The position numbers were made by a program, and so were the translations under genes. From an uncultured Alistipes sp. (GTDB taxonomy: Bacteria; Bacteroidota; Bacteroidia; Bacteroidales; Rikenellaceae), in the NCBI GenBank assembly GCA_900549685.1, contig UROX01000017.1, positions 1-25,487 of the forward strand: 25,487 bases of DNA. Reading direction: 5' to 3'. The notes under the pieces are model-generated. The model did no database searches. It worked only from the letters and a program-made list of their open reading frames with translations, and was not told where the DNA came from. Positions within the stretch are counted from its first letter, which is position 1. The number at the start of each line of letters is the position of its first letter. Shown here one piece after another: positions 1 to 9,098 of this stretch.

Positions 1-217
1 GCGATTGCGAAAGAAATCTGCTTCTCGGACCGGATGTCGGTCGGAAGGACCGCAATGGTATTTCGTGTTCCGACAGTCGCAGCTACGAGAACTGACCGGT
101 GCGCAGTCCTGAGAGTACCGACGGGACGATGGAGTACGGTTGCCGACGGCTGTATGCTTTTGCGGTCGGATTTGCGAAGTCGCTGATTATCGGAGGTCCG
201 GATCGTACGGTCGTCGT
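1..217. other. Left edge, no gene seen
   Basis: No convincing coding frame, RNA gene, promoter box or terminator is visible here. It lies downstream of the minus-strand acetyltransferase gene, so it may be 3' untranslated or spacer sequence. Confidence 0.5.
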
Positions 218-679
218 TTAATAGCCGTTGTATTCCATATAATACATGTCGAAGCCTTCGGCCCAGTAATCTTTTTTTATTTCATGCAGGATAAATCCCT
301 GTTTTTCGTAGAACTTGTAGGCGATTTGCGAAGTTCGTACGGTTATTTTCCGGATGCTTTCGATGGATTGCAACACTTCGAGTCGGTGTTTCAGCAACAG
401 CGTTCCCAGAGATCGGCCTTGAAAATCGGGATGGATGATATCCCAGCTGATTTTCCCGACAGTCTTGTTTTCCGCAAAATTGATTCCGCCGCACCCGACG
501 ATCTTCTTGTCTACCGACAAGACATAGTAGAGCTCGATTTCCTTGTCTAAATATCTGCTCAAGTCGTCCGCCTCTTCTTTCGCGAAAAAACGGGGAGTAT
601 TCAGGTCGATCAGATTCATCAGGGAATCTTTGTCTGTCGGCGCATATGCTCTGATTGTAATCGGGGAATTTCGTTTCAT
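218..679 (-). CDS. GNAT family N-acetyltransferase
   Basis: A 153-residue protein of the Gcn5-related acetyltransferase fold, expected to transfer acetyl from acetyl-CoA to an amine; the substrate cannot be read from sequence. The acetyl-CoA pyrophosphate loop is the Q-G-R-S-L-G stretch at residues 87-92, preceded by the strand ISWDIIHPDF, and the motif B region is YKFYEKQGF at 121-129. The start MKRNSPITIRAY gives a normal-length single-domain protein with the first strand intact. It lies 147 bases downstream of tsaD on the same strand, but no promoter box is evident in the gap. Base composition is unlike its neighbours: a hand count over 241-480 gives about 45% GC, against 60-70% in tamB, which suggests later acquisition. 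The family call is firm; the role is unknown. Confidence 0.87.
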   Translation of the reverse strand: MKRNSPITIRAYAPTDKDSLMNLIDLNTPRFFAKEEADDLSRYLDKEIELYYVLSVDKKIVGCGGINFAENKTVGKISWDIIHPDFQGRSLGTLLLKHRLEVLQSIESIRKITVRTSQIAYKFYEKQGFILHEIKKDYWAEGFDMYYMEYNGY

Positions 680-826
680 GGGTAAATCCGTTCGGGAACA
701 ACGACGGCCGCGCGGGGATTTATCGTCCCGAGCGAACGGTCGTTGCCGTGATGGTGTGCCGAAAAGAGCCGGTCGAGAGGGAAAACCGGGGATCTGCGTT
801 TTTCCGTCGAGGGATCGAAAACTCGA

Positions 827-1849
827 TTACAGGGCGCTGATGCGGGCCAGCGGAGCGACCGACATGTCGGCGAATTCGCCCCGTTGGTATTTGAAGTAAC
901 CGGTGATGGCGATCATCGCGGCGTTGTCGGTCGTGAATTTGAATTCGGGCAGGTAGGTGTTCCATTTTCTTTTGGCGCCTTCCCGCACGATGGCGTCGCG
1001 CAGACCCGAGTTGGCCGATACGCCGCCGGCGATGGCGATTTCGCGGATGTCGTGTTGTTTGGCCGCCTTGACGAGTTTGCCGAGCAGGATATCGATGATC
1101 GTGCTCTGGAGCGAAGCGCAGAGATCGGCCTTGTTCTGTTCGATGAAATCAGGATTCTCGTGCATCCGGTCGCGGAGAAAATAGAGGAACGAGGTTTTGA
1201 GTCCGCTGAAGCTGTAATCGAATCCGTCTACCGAGGGTTTGGCGAACCGGAACCGTTTCGGGTCGCCCTGTGCCGCGAGCCGGTCGATGACCGGACCGCC
1301 GGGATAGGGCAACCCCATGACTTTGGCGCATTTGTCGAAAGCCTCGCCGGCAGCGTCGTCGATCGTCGTGCCGATGATTTCCATCTCGGCATAGTCCCGG
1401 ACCAAGACGATCTGGGAATGTCCGCCCGAGACGAGCAGGCATAGAAACGGAAAGGACGGATGGGGCAGATCGCGGTCGGGCAGGTCGATGAAATGGGACG
1501 ATATGTGGCCTTGCAGGTGATTGATCTCCATCATCGGAATATTGTGCGAGAGGGCCAATCCCTTGGCGAACGAAACGCCCACGAGCAGCGAGCCGAGCAG
1601 GCCCGGTCCCCGGGTGAAGGCGATCCCGTCCAGTTCTTCGGGAGCGACGCCCGCTTCCTTGAGCGCCGTATCGACGACCGGAATGATATTCTGCTGGTGC
1701 GCGCGCGAGGCCAGCTCGGGAATCACGCCTCCGTATTTGCGATGCACTTCCTGACTGGCGATTACGTTCGAAAGCAGTTTCCGGTTCCGGATGACGGCGG
1801 CCGACGTGTCGTCGCACGAAGATTCGATACCCAAGATCGTAATATCCAT
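827..1849 (-). CDS. tRNA N6-adenosine threonylcarbamoyltransferase TsaD
   Basis: TsaD (formerly Gcp/YgjD) transfers the threonylcarbamoyl group from threonylcarbamoyl-AMP to A37 of tRNAs reading ANN codons, acting with TsaB and TsaE in the cytoplasm. The protein is 340 residues, the usual length. It begins MDITILGIESSCDDTS, the family's ASKHA nucleotide-binding start. It carries the metal-binding H111 and H115 in NHLQGH, the glycine-rich GGHSQIVLV strand, a GGPVIDRLA segment, IAGGVSANSGLR, and a late Asp in TTDNAAMIA. The gene is divergent from tamB, with 131 bases between starts. A near-consensus -7 box lies 20 bases upstream of the start. Confidence 0.97.
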   Translation of the reverse strand: MDITILGIESSCDDTSAAVIRNRKLLSNVIASQEVHRKYGGVIPELASRAHQQNIIPVVDTALKEAGVAPEELDGIAFTRGPGLLGSLLVGVSFAKGLALSHNIPMMEINHLQGHISSHFIDLPDRDLPHPSFPFLCLLVSGGHSQIVLVRDYAEMEIIGTTIDDAAGEAFDKCAKVMGLPYPGGPVIDRLAAQGDPKRFRFAKPSVDGFDYSFSGLKTSFLYFLRDRMHENPDFIEQNKADLCASLQSTIIDILLGKLVKAAKQHDIREIAIAGGVSANSGLRDAIVREGAKRKWNTYLPEFKFTTDNAAMIAITGYFKYQRGEFADMSVAPLARISAL

Positions 1850-1869
1850 TTCGGCTTTAATATTTGTTC

Positions 1870-1877
1870 GAAAATTA
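1870..1877 (-). promoter_or_regulatory. Possible -7 promoter box for tsaD
   Basis: Read on the minus strand this is TAATTTTC, a 7/8 match to the Bacteroidota -7 consensus TAnnTTTG. It ends 20 bases before the tsaD ATG, in an AT-rich patch. No clear TTTG -33 element lies about 19 bases upstream, so the call is tentative. Confidence 0.4.
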
Positions 1878-1980
1878 GTAAACTTGTAGCTCGTTTCGGC
1901 AGGGTTCTGCGCCGTCCGCAGCCGGTTTCGCGACCGTGGACGGCGGATCGGAAGACGACTCTCCGGGCGAGTGATTCCCG

Positions 1981-4900
1981 ATGGGCAAAGTTATAAAAAT
2001 AATACTATCTTTCGTCTCGGCGGTCGTCCTGTCGTCGATAATTTTGCCCGTGTTCCTGTCGCTGGCGCTGCACTGGCAGCCCGTGCAGGATTTTGCCGTC
2101 CGGCAGGCGGCGGGTATGCTCAGTGACAAGCTGGAGACCGAAGTGACGTTCGACAGGGTGCGGCTGCGGCTGTTCAACCGCGTCGCCATCGACGGGCTGT
2201 GCGTGCTGGACTATCACTGCGACACGATGTTCTATGCCGGGCGGGTCGTCGTCCCGTTGCGCAGCCTCCGTCCTTTTTCCGGTACGGTCGCGCTGGGCGA
2301 CGTGTCGCTCGAGGACGTGCGGTTCCGCCTGATGCAGGACAGTACGCGTCGGACCAACCTCTGGCAGATTCTCCAGAAAGTCAGGCGGAAACACAAGAAG
2401 GAGCGGAAACCGTTCCGCCTGACGGCCGGATCGCTGGCGATCAGTGGCATGGACTTCCGTCACCGCAAGTTCGATATCCGGCCCCGGGAATACGGCGTCA
2501 ATTTCACCGATCTGGACGTGCGCGATTTCAACCTCCGGGTCAGCGATATCTCCGTCGTGAACGACAGTGTGACCCTGTCGATCGACTCGCTTTCGCTGCG
2601 GGAGCGCTGCGGACTGCGTATCGAGAACCTGACCACGCCCCGTTTTATGATTTCGGGAACGGGCATGCACTTCGACCGGCTCCGTATCCGGACGTCGGAG
2701 TCGGATGCGCGGCTCTCTTATCTGTACTTCGATTACGATACCTGGAAAAGCTACGGCGATTTTCTCCATCGGGTGAATATCCGTTCCGAATTCAATCGCT
2801 CTCTGGTCAGTTTCCGGACGATCGCCTATTTCGCACAGGGGCTGCGCGACTGGCAGAGCGTGTTCCGCGATGCTTCCGGCACGGTGAACGGTCCCGTGGC
2901 AGCGATGAAAGGAAGCATCGGCGAGGTCACCGTGCGGGATACGAAGGTCGGGCTGCGGTTCGCCATCGACGGACTGCCCGACGTCGAGAATACGCGGTTC
3001 GTCTTCGATGTCGCCTCGTTGCAGACGAATGCCGCCGATGTCGAATACATCCTGCAGGATATCGCCGGTACGTCGCTGGGAAAGAATCTGCCGATGGTCG
3101 AGCGGGCCGGCCGAATCGGTTTCAGCGGACATTTCGACGGCCTGTTCCGCGATTTTACCGCTTCGGGCGATCTGAATACCGAGTTGGGCCGTGCGACCGT
3201 ACGTTTCGACGTCGGACCCTCGGAGCATGCGGCCGCGTCGTTCAGGGGCTCGGTCGAGACGGCCGATTTCGAAACGGGACGGCTGCTCGATGTCCGTAAA
3301 CTCGGACGCGTTACGTTGGGTGCCGACGTGACGGGCGTTTTCGGCGAGGCTTTCGGCATGCAGGCCCGTGCCCGGATTCCGAAACTGGAGTTCAACGGAT
3401 ACGCCTACGGCGATCTGGCGCTGGACGGTCGGTTCGAAAACCGGAAGTTCACGGGCAACATCGCCTCGGCCGATCCGAACATTGCGTTCGACTTCAACGG
3501 CGATCTGGATTTCAGCGATTCGCTGCCGGCGTACCATTTCGATCTGCATCTGCAAAACGCCGATCTCCATAAGCTGAATTTCAACCGGCGCGACAGCATT
3601 TCGCGGATTCGCTGCGATCTGCATGCCCAGGCTTCGGGTACGTCGCTCGACAATATCAACGGGACGGTCGAGATCAACGGCATGACCTACATCAACCATA
3701 TCGATACCGTCCGGACCGGGAACATCCGCATGGAGGCCGACAACAACAGCGCACGCAAGCGGTTGGGATTCTATTCCTCGTTCGCGGACGCCGAGCTGAA
3801 GGGGAAGCTGGGCTACGGCGACATGTTCGCGTATTTTACCCATACGTTGCGCTCCTATCTGCCCTCGATGTCGGTGAGGGACCGTAGCGCCGCTCCTCCG
3901 GCCCCGGCCCGGGGTGAGGCCGCCCGGATCGACAGTTACTATCTGCTGGACGTCAATGTCAAGGAGGCCAACAATGTGGCGGGAATTTTTTCTCCGGGAC
4001 TGCAACTGTCGCAGGGAACCCATCTGAGCTTCCTGTTCAATCCCGAGAGCGATATTTTCTCGCTCCGGCTCGATTCGGAGTCGATCGAGAACGAACGGTT
4101 TTTCGTTTCGGACCTCAAGGCTTCCTGTCGCAATCAGGCCGATTCGATCTCGCTGTTCGTCACGGCGGCCGATGTGTTCGTCAAGGGCATCTACATGCCC
4201 GACTTCTCGGTGATCGGCGGAGCGAAGGAGAACCGGATCAATCTGGCCACACGGTTCAACGACGCCGAGAGCGGAACCTATGCGATGGTCAGCACGACCT
4301 CGACATTGCAGGCCGATTCGACCGGCGTACCTCAGATCGCGGTGCGGTTCAATCCCTCCACGTTCTCTTCGAACGGGCAGACGTGGAACATATGGGCGCG
4401 GGAGATCGTCTACGATTCGACCCGGCTGGCGGTAGACCGTTTCAGCCTGTCCAACGGTCCTCAGCGTCTGACCATCGACGGAACGGCCTCACGTAGCGAC
4501 TGCGATACGCTGCGTCTGACGCTGACCGATTTCGATCTCCGGCCTTTCTCCCGTTTCGCGGAACGGCAGGGATACCGAATCAGCGGCTATACCAACGGTA
4601 CGGCCGAGCTGATTTCGGCTTTCCGGGACGGCGTGCTCCGTGCCGGTATCGATTTCGACAGCATGCGGGTGAACGACACGCCGCTGGCGGCCATGCGTTT
4701 CGAGAGCCGATGGGATTTCCCTGCCCGTCAGGCCCGTTTCCGGCTGTCGGACCGTAAGCTGGGCGATGCCATCGTAGACGGATACTATACGCCCGACGAC
4801 GGACGTTACCGGGCCGACATACACCTGCGGAAAATCGATATGGCGTTGCTCGACCCCGTGCTCAAGGGCGTACTTCGCGGATCGAAGGGCGAGGCCGAAG

Positions 4901-6576
4901 CCCGTTTGGTGCTTTCCAATCCCGACCGGAAGGCGATGCTGAACGGAAATATCGCGGTGAACGCTTTCTCGACGACGGTGGATTATACCAATGTGACCTA
5001 TTCGATGCCGGAGGGTGCAATCGATGTGAAAGACAATACGCTCACGCTCCGGCCTTCCGTGCTGTACGATCCCGAGGGCAACCGGGCGGGATTCGACATG
5101 GATTTCAGTTTCGCCAACCCGCGCAACCTGACCTACCATGTCCATGTACGGCCCGAAAAAATGCTGGTGCTCAATACGAATGCGACGCATAACGATCTGT
5201 TTTACGGAACGGTCTATGCCTCGGGTTCGGGAACGATCCGGGGCGACAGATCCGGCGTGGGGATGGATATCGTGGCAGCGTCGGCCGACGGAACCCGTTT
5301 TTATCTGCCGCTGGGCAATGCCTCCGACATATCGGCCGCCGACTTCATCGTTTTCAAGGACCCGCAACGGGGCGTTTCGGACAGTCTGGCCGCGGTCCGT
5401 CGGCGCAGACGGTCGCTCGCCCGCCGGATCGGAGGCGATCCGCAGGCCCGGTCGGACATGGATATAAAAATGACGCTCGACGTGCGGCCCAACGCCGAGA
5501 TGCAGCTGACGCTCGACCAGACGGGAGACAATATGCTCCGGGGGCGCGGCAACGGAACGCTCAATCTGCATGTCAATCCTGTCGATAAGGAGTTTACCAT
5601 TTACGGCGACTATGCCATCACCGAAGGGAACTACCGGTTCTCGTTGCAGAATTTCGCCACGCGGAATTTCATCATCGAGGACGGAAGCAGCATCCAGTGG
5701 ACCGGAGACCCGGTGAACGCGCATCTCGATGTCACGGCAGTCTACAAGCTGAAAGCCTCGCTCGCCCCGTTGCTCGGCGGCAGCGCCCAGAGCAGCCGCC
5801 GCAATGTGCCCGTGGAGTGCCTGATTCGTCTTTCGGACCGTCTTACGCAGCCTTCCATCACGTTCGATGTCAGTGTGCCCAATACCGATCCGGAGACCGA
5901 GAGTCTGGTGCGCAACGCGATGAACACGCAGGAGATGGTTTCCACGCAGTTTCTCTGGCTGCTGGCCACGCAGAGCTTTTACAGCGACAACACGGGCGGC
6001 GGCAGTTCGAACCTCAATATCGGCGCCATGGGGGCTACGGTGACCGGTATCGACTTTTTGTCGAACCAGTTGAGCAGCCTGCTTTCGACGGACCGGTTCC
6101 GGCTGGCGCCCAAGTACAGGCCCAAGAGCGAGGAGACCTCGGACGAGTTCGGCACGGAATTTTACGGGGAACTTATCAAGGACCGGCTCATTCTGGAGGG
6201 CGACGTGAGTTACGATACGGGGAACGGCATGCCGGTCAATAACCGGACGGCCAACAGCCTGACGGGCGACGTGACGCTGAGTCTGCTGCTCGACCGGGCG
6301 GGCAACCTCAAGGTGAAGGCCTTTACCCGCACGATCGACCGTTTCGACGAGAACCAGGGGCTGCAGGAGAGCGGGGTCGGTATCTCCTATCGCGAAAGTT
6401 TCGACAATCTGGGCGACGTGTTCCGCAATATCCGTCGCCGGACGCAGGAACGGCGCAGTTTCCGGCGGGAACGGAGGGCGGAACGGGCCGCTGCGCTGCG
6501 CGGGGAGCCTGCGGAGGACGAAATGGACGGCGCTGCCGCCGGCGGGGACGAAGAGCCGTCGGAGCAGGGGAAATAA
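1981..6576 (+). CDS. TamB-like translocation and assembly module protein (DUF490)
   Basis: A 1531-residue AsmA/TamB-family envelope protein. Family members span the periplasm as a long beta-groove and are linked to outer-membrane protein assembly and inter-membrane lipid transport. One hydrophobic N-terminal anchor (about residues 5-27, IIKIILSFV to LSLALHW) is followed by a very long beta-rich region with repeated short strands. The conserved C-terminal TamB domain runs from about 1070 to 1475 and includes the typical YRFSLQNFATRNFIIEDGSSI, W-T-G-D-P and L-D-V-T-A segments. A basic then acidic tail (RRRTQERRSFRRERR onward) fills the last 50 residues. The start puts the anchor at the very N-terminus, as expected. 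Placement beside tsaD is an arrangement I recall from other Bacteroidales. The ortholog-level name tamB is by family; a TamA partner is not in the window. Confidence 0.93.
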   Translation: MGKVIKIILSFVSAVVLSSIILPVFLSLALHWQPVQDFAVRQAAGMLSDKLETEVTFDRVRLRLFNRVAIDGLCVLDYHCDTMFYAGRVVVPLRSLRPFSGTVALGDVSLEDVRFRLMQDSTRRTNLWQILQKVRRKHKKERKPFRLTAGSLAISGMDFRHRKFDIRPREYGVNFTDLDVRDFNLRVSDISVVNDSVTLSIDSLSLRERCGLRIENLTTPRFMISGTGMHFDRLRIRTSESDARLSYLYFDYDTWKSYGDFLHRVNIRSEFNRSLVSFRTIAYFAQGLRDWQSVFRDASGTVNGPVAAMKGSIGEVTVRDTKVGLRFAIDGLPDVENTRFVFDVASLQTNAADVEYILQDIAGTSLGKNLPMVERAGRIGFSGHFDGLFRDFTASGDLNTELGRATVRFDVGPSEHAAASFRGSVETADFETGRLLDVRKLGRVTLGADVTGVFGEAFGMQARARIPKLEFNGYAYGDLALDGRFENRKFTGNIASADPNIAFDFNGDLDFSDSLPAYHFDLHLQNADLHKLNFNRRDSISRIRCDLHAQASGTSLDNINGTVEINGMTYINHIDTVRTGNIRMEADNNSARKRLGFYSSFADAELKGKLGYGDMFAYFTHTLRSYLPSMSVRDRSAAPPAPARGEAARIDSYYLLDVNVKEANNVAGIFSPGLQLSQGTHLSFLFNPESDIFSLRLDSESIENERFFVSDLKASCRNQADSISLFVTAADVFVKGIYMPDFSVIGGAKENRINLATRFNDAESGTYAMVSTTSTLQADSTGVPQIAVRFNPSTFSSNGQTWNIWAREIVYDSTRLAVDRFSLSNGPQRLTIDGTASRSDCDTLRLTLTDFDLRPFSRFAERQGYRISGYTNGTAELISAFRDGVLRAGIDFDSMRVNDTPLAAMRFESRWDFPARQARFRLSDRKLGDAIVDGYYTPDDGRYRADIHLRKIDMALLDPVLKGVLRGSKGEAEARLVLSNPDRKAMLNGNIAVNAFSTTVDYTNVTYSMPEGAIDVKDNTLTLRPSVLYDPEGNRAGFDMDFSFANPRNLTYHVHVRPEKMLVLNTNATHNDLFYGTVYASGSGTIRGDRSGVGMDIVAASADGTRFYLPLGNASDISAADFIVFKDPQRGVSDSLAAVRRRRRSLARRIGGDPQARSDMDIKMTLDVRPNAEMQLTLDQTGDNMLRGRGNGTLNLHVNPVDKEFTIYGDYAITEGNYRFSLQNFATRNFIIEDGSSIQWTGDPVNAHLDVTAVYKLKASLAPLLGGSAQSSRRNVPVECLIRLSDRLTQPSITFDVSVPNTDPETESLVRNAMNTQEMVSTQFLWLLATQSFYSDNTGGGSSNLNIGAMGATVTGIDFLSNQLSSLLSTDRFRLAPKYRPKSEETSDEFGTEFYGELIKDRLILEGDVSYDTGNGMPVNNRTANSLTGDVTLSLLLDRAGNLKVKAFTRTIDRFDENQGLQESGVGISYRESFDNLGDVFRNIRRRTQERRSFRRERRAERAAALRGEPAEDEMDGAAAGGDEEPSEQGK

Positions 6577-6622
6577 TTCGGAACAATTTGAAATAAAACG
6601 CAGGCTTTTGTGAGAAAAAACG

Positions 6623-6630
6623 TATTTTTG
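6623..6630 (+). promoter_or_regulatory. -7 promoter box upstream of exbB
   Basis: TATTTTTG matches the Bacteroidota -7 consensus TAnnTTTG exactly and follows an A-rich run. Transcription would start near 6637, leaving a 5' untranslated region of about 110 bases before exbB. A correctly spaced TTTG -33 element is not obvious. It suggests that the exbB cluster is transcribed separately from tamB. Confidence 0.55.
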
Positions 6631-6747
6631 CGGATCGGGAACCGCTAAGGCTCGCTTCGGTGTCGTGCCGAACCGGCGAATGTGCGGACGGAACGGAGGC
6701 GGGGCGCCGACGGACCGGGAGATGAAAATCGAATAAATTAAAAAAAT

Positions 6748-7431
6748 ATGATGATCCTGTTGCAAGCAACCGAGCCGGTAGCCGTGGCTGCCGAGCAGAC
6801 AGCCAAGACCATGGGACTTGGAGAACTTTTTTTGGCCGGAGGTTTTCTGATGTGGCCGTTGTTGATTCTGGGCGGTGCGGCCGTCTTTATCTTCTTCGAA
6901 CGGTTCTGGGCGATCCGCAAGGCTTCGTCGGTCGATATGAATTTTATGAACCGGATCCGCGATCTGATCTGCGACGGTAAGATCCATGCCGCCATACAGC
7001 TCTGCCGCTCGACCAACTCGCCCATCGCCCGGATGATCGAAAAGGGGATCGGCCGGATCGGCCGTCCGTTGAGCGACGTGCAGAACTCGATCGAGAACGT
7101 GGCTAACCTCGAAGTGTCGAAACTCGAAACGGGACTTCCCATTCTGGCGACGATTGCCGGCGGTGCGCCGATGCTCGGCTTCCTCGGTACGGTCGTGGGT
7201 ATGGTGCAGGCCTTCATGAACATGGCGCAGGCGGGCGGTACGGTCGATATGACGGTGCTGGCCAGCGGTATGTATGTGGCTATGGTGACGACCGTGGGCG
7301 GTCTGATCGTGGGTGTGCCGGCCTATTTCGGCTACAACTACCTCGTCGCCCGCATCGAGAAGCTGGTCTTCAGAATGGAAGCCAACTCGATCGCTTTCAT
7401 GGACATCCTCAACCAGCCGATCGAACAGTAG
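6748..7431 (+). CDS. MotA/TolQ/ExbB proton channel family protein
   Basis: Inner-membrane proton channel subunit that, with ExbD, uses the proton motive force to drive a TonB or TolA-type energizer. The protein has 227 residues and three membrane segments: about 30-50 (AGGFLMWPLLILGGAAVFIF), 129-152 (containing the conserved LGTVVGM at 146-152) and 173-195 (SGMYVAMVTTVGGLIVGVPAYFG). The cytoplasmic loop between TM1 and TM2 is of normal size. Two adjacent Met codons leave the start at 6748 or 6751. exbD follows after 48 bases and the TonB-like gene next, so the three form an energy-transduction operon. TolQ and ExbB cannot be separated by sequence alone; the TonB-like partner favours ExbB. Confidence 0.94.
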   Translation: MMILLQATEPVAVAAEQTAKTMGLGELFLAGGFLMWPLLILGGAAVFIFFERFWAIRKASSVDMNFMNRIRDLICDGKIHAAIQLCRSTNSPIARMIEKGIGRIGRPLSDVQNSIENVANLEVSKLETGLPILATIAGGAPMLGFLGTVVGMVQAFMNMAQAGGTVDMTVLASGMYVAMVTTVGGLIVGVPAYFGYNYLVARIEKLVFRMEANSIAFMDILNQPIEQ

Positions 7432-7479
7432 TGCCGGACGGTTCCGGTTTTCGTTGAACAGACTTAAATTCCGTAGGAT

Positions 7480-7872
7480 ATGGCTATCAAGAGAGGGTCG
7501 AAAGTGGAAGTGGGATTCAGTTCGTCGTCGATGACGGACCTGATCTTCCTGCTGCTGCTTTTTATGATGCTTTCGACCACGCTGATCAACCCCAATGCGG
7601 TGAAGCTGACTCTGCCGCAAAGCTCCAACCAGATCAAGGACAAGGCGGCTACTTCGGTATCCATCACTCCCGATCTGCATTACTACCTCGACAAGGAACC
7701 CATCGCGTTCGATCAGCTGGAAGCTGCTCTCCAGACGCGTCTTCAGGGGCAGGAAAAGCCCGTCGTGTCGCTTCATGCCGACGAAACGGTGCCTGTGGGC
7801 GAGGTCGTCAAGGTGATGAATATCGCCAGAAAAAATAAATTCCAACTTTTCATGGCCACGCGGCCCGAATAG
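7480..7872 (+). CDS. ExbD/TolR family biopolymer transport protein
   Basis: A 130-residue partner of the upstream proton channel. A short cytoplasmic N-terminus is followed by a single membrane helix at about 18-36, starting with the conserved MTDLIFLLLLFMML, in which D20 is the expected proton-carrying aspartate. The rest (about 40-130) is a periplasmic ExbD/TolR fold ending in KNKFQLFMATRPE. Length and layout are typical. Only 4 bases separate its stop from the TonB-like gene, indicating coupled translation in one operon. Confidence 0.94.
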   Translation: MAIKRGSKVEVGFSSSSMTDLIFLLLLFMMLSTTLINPNAVKLTLPQSSNQIKDKAATSVSITPDLHYYLDKEPIAFDQLEAALQTRLQGQEKPVVSLHADETVPVGEVVKVMNIARKNKFQLFMATRPE

Positions 7873-7876
7873 AACG

Positions 7877-8686
7877 ATGATCGAGTTTCATCAGGAAAGC
7901 AATACGCAACAGCGCGTCGTAGGAGGAGTCGCCGCATTTCTATATTTGGTGCTGCTTCTGGTGTTGTTCCTGCTGGTGAAGTTCCGTATCGAAATTCCGT
8001 CCGAGGGCGAAGGGCTGATGATCAATTTCGGCAATGTAGCCGAGGCTGCGCCCGGCGAGGATCTCCCTGCGAACGACCAGATGGCCGAGGCCCCGCGGCA
8101 GGAGCAGCCTTCGCAACGGCAGGATGCCGAGCCGGAGGAGCAGATGACGCAGGAGATCGACGAGGAGGCTCCCGTGATCGAACAGAAGAAAGTGGAGAAA
8201 AAGCCCAAAAAAGAACAGAAACAGGATACGCCCAAGCCGCAGCAGAAACCGGCCGAGAAGCCGAGGGAGGTGAACCGCAAGGCGCTTTTCCCCGGCCGGA
8301 CCGAAGGTAGCGCCTCGACGAGCGAGGGGACGGGGACCGGAACCGGCAACCAGGGCGATCCGGCCGGATCGCCCGAGGGAAGCCACGAAGGGACCGGCAC
8401 GGGCACGAGCGGCAACTCGGCGAGTCTGACCGGCCGTTCGTTGATGGGAGCGCTTCCCATGCCCGATTACAGTGCCCGCGATCAGGGACGGGTCATTATC
8501 GAAATCGTCGTGGACCAGCAGGGTAAGGTGACCTCGGCTTCGTATCGTTCCAAAGGTTCCACGACCCAGAACAGTTCGCTGGTCAATTCCGCGCTACGGG
8601 CGGCTCGGCAGGCGCGGTTCAATGTGGACGAGAACGCTCCGCTTTCCCAGCGGGGTACCATTACCTACAATTTCCGGATGCAGTAG
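7877..8686 (+). CDS. TonB-like energy transducer
   Basis: A 269-residue protein with one N-terminal membrane helix at about 17-35. It has an acidic, Gln/Pro/Lys-rich periplasmic linker (about 60-135), a low-complexity Gly/Thr/Ser segment (about 142-185, with two GTGTGTx runs), and a C-terminal TonB/TolA-like domain (about 190-269: MPDYSARDQGRVIIEIVVDQQGKV to GTITYNFRMQ). This is the classic layout of a TonB-family protein that spans the periplasm to energize outer-membrane transporters. It sits directly behind exbB and exbD. The C-terminal domain is shorter and more TolA-like than E. coli TonB, so a Tol-type role in envelope integrity remains possible. No TonB-dependent receptor gene is in the window. 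Confidence 0.87.
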   Translation: MIEFHQESNTQQRVVGGVAAFLYLVLLLVLFLLVKFRIEIPSEGEGLMINFGNVAEAAPGEDLPANDQMAEAPRQEQPSQRQDAEPEEQMTQEIDEEAPVIEQKKVEKKPKKEQKQDTPKPQQKPAEKPREVNRKALFPGRTEGSASTSEGTGTGTGNQGDPAGSPEGSHEGTGTGTSGNSASLTGRSLMGALPMPDYSARDQGRVIIEIVVDQQGKVTSASYRSKGSTTQNSSLVNSALRAARQARFNVDENAPLSQRGTITYNFRMQ

Positions 8687-8726
8687 TTGTCTGCCGGAAG
8701 CGGCGGGTGGAACAATCTTCGGTGTT

Positions 8727-9098
8727 ATGAGATTTTTTTCGATATGCCTTTGGGCTGTTCTGTGGGCGGGAGCGCTTTGGGGACAGCCTGTGCTGAAGTT
8801 CGACGCGCAGAACGCCGATTTGGGCGAAATATCGTCGAAAGGCGGTACGGTCGTCCGGGAATTCACGTTCGAAAATACGGGCGATGCGCCTCTCGTGTTG
8901 TTGCGGGCCGACGTGTCGTGCTCGTGTACCCGGGTTCGTCTGCCCCGCAAACCGGTGGCGCCCGGAGGAAAGGGTGTCGTTACGGTGAGCTACGATCCTC
9001 GCAGGCAGGAGGGGACGTTCCATAAGGCGATCCGGATTTCGGCCAATACGCAGGCGGAAAAACATGTCGTGACGATCCGGGGAACGGTGGTTCCCTGA
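8727..9098 (+). CDS. Small secreted DUF1573 protein
   Basis: A 123-residue exported protein. The chosen start at 8727 gives a signal peptide (MRFFSICLWAVLWAGALWG, cleavage probably near GALWG-QP); an upstream in-frame ATG at 8622 would overlap the TonB-like gene and bury the signal peptide. The mature part is one Ig-like beta domain of the DUF1573 family, common in Bacteroidota, with the hallmark FDAQNADLGEI, FTFENTGDAPLVL and SCSCTRVRLP-(K)-PVAPGGKG segments. The CSC motif is typical of the family. The biochemical role is unknown. It follows the TonB-like gene by 40 bases without a terminator, so it is probably part of the exbB operon. Confidence 0.87.
   Translation: MRFFSICLWAVLWAGALWGQPVLKFDAQNADLGEISSKGGTVVREFTFENTGDAPLVLLRADVSCSCTRVRLPRKPVAPGGKGVVTVSYDPRRQEGTFHKAIRISANTQAEKHVVTIRGTVVP

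Noticed and set aside
688..745. CCGTTCG...CGAACGG and CAACGAC...GTCGTTG inverted repeats upstream of the acetyltransferase gene
   Set aside because: The two pairs are in an order that cannot nest in a single hairpin, and short CGTTCG-type matches are common in this GC-rich sequence. There is no T tract.
4489..7845. A minus-strand open frame of more than 1100 codons across tamB, exbB and exbD
   Set aside because: It is antisense to three well-supported genes, is rich in His/Arg/Gln as expected from reversed high-GC codons, shows no domain, and crosses gene boundaries. It is a composition shadow.
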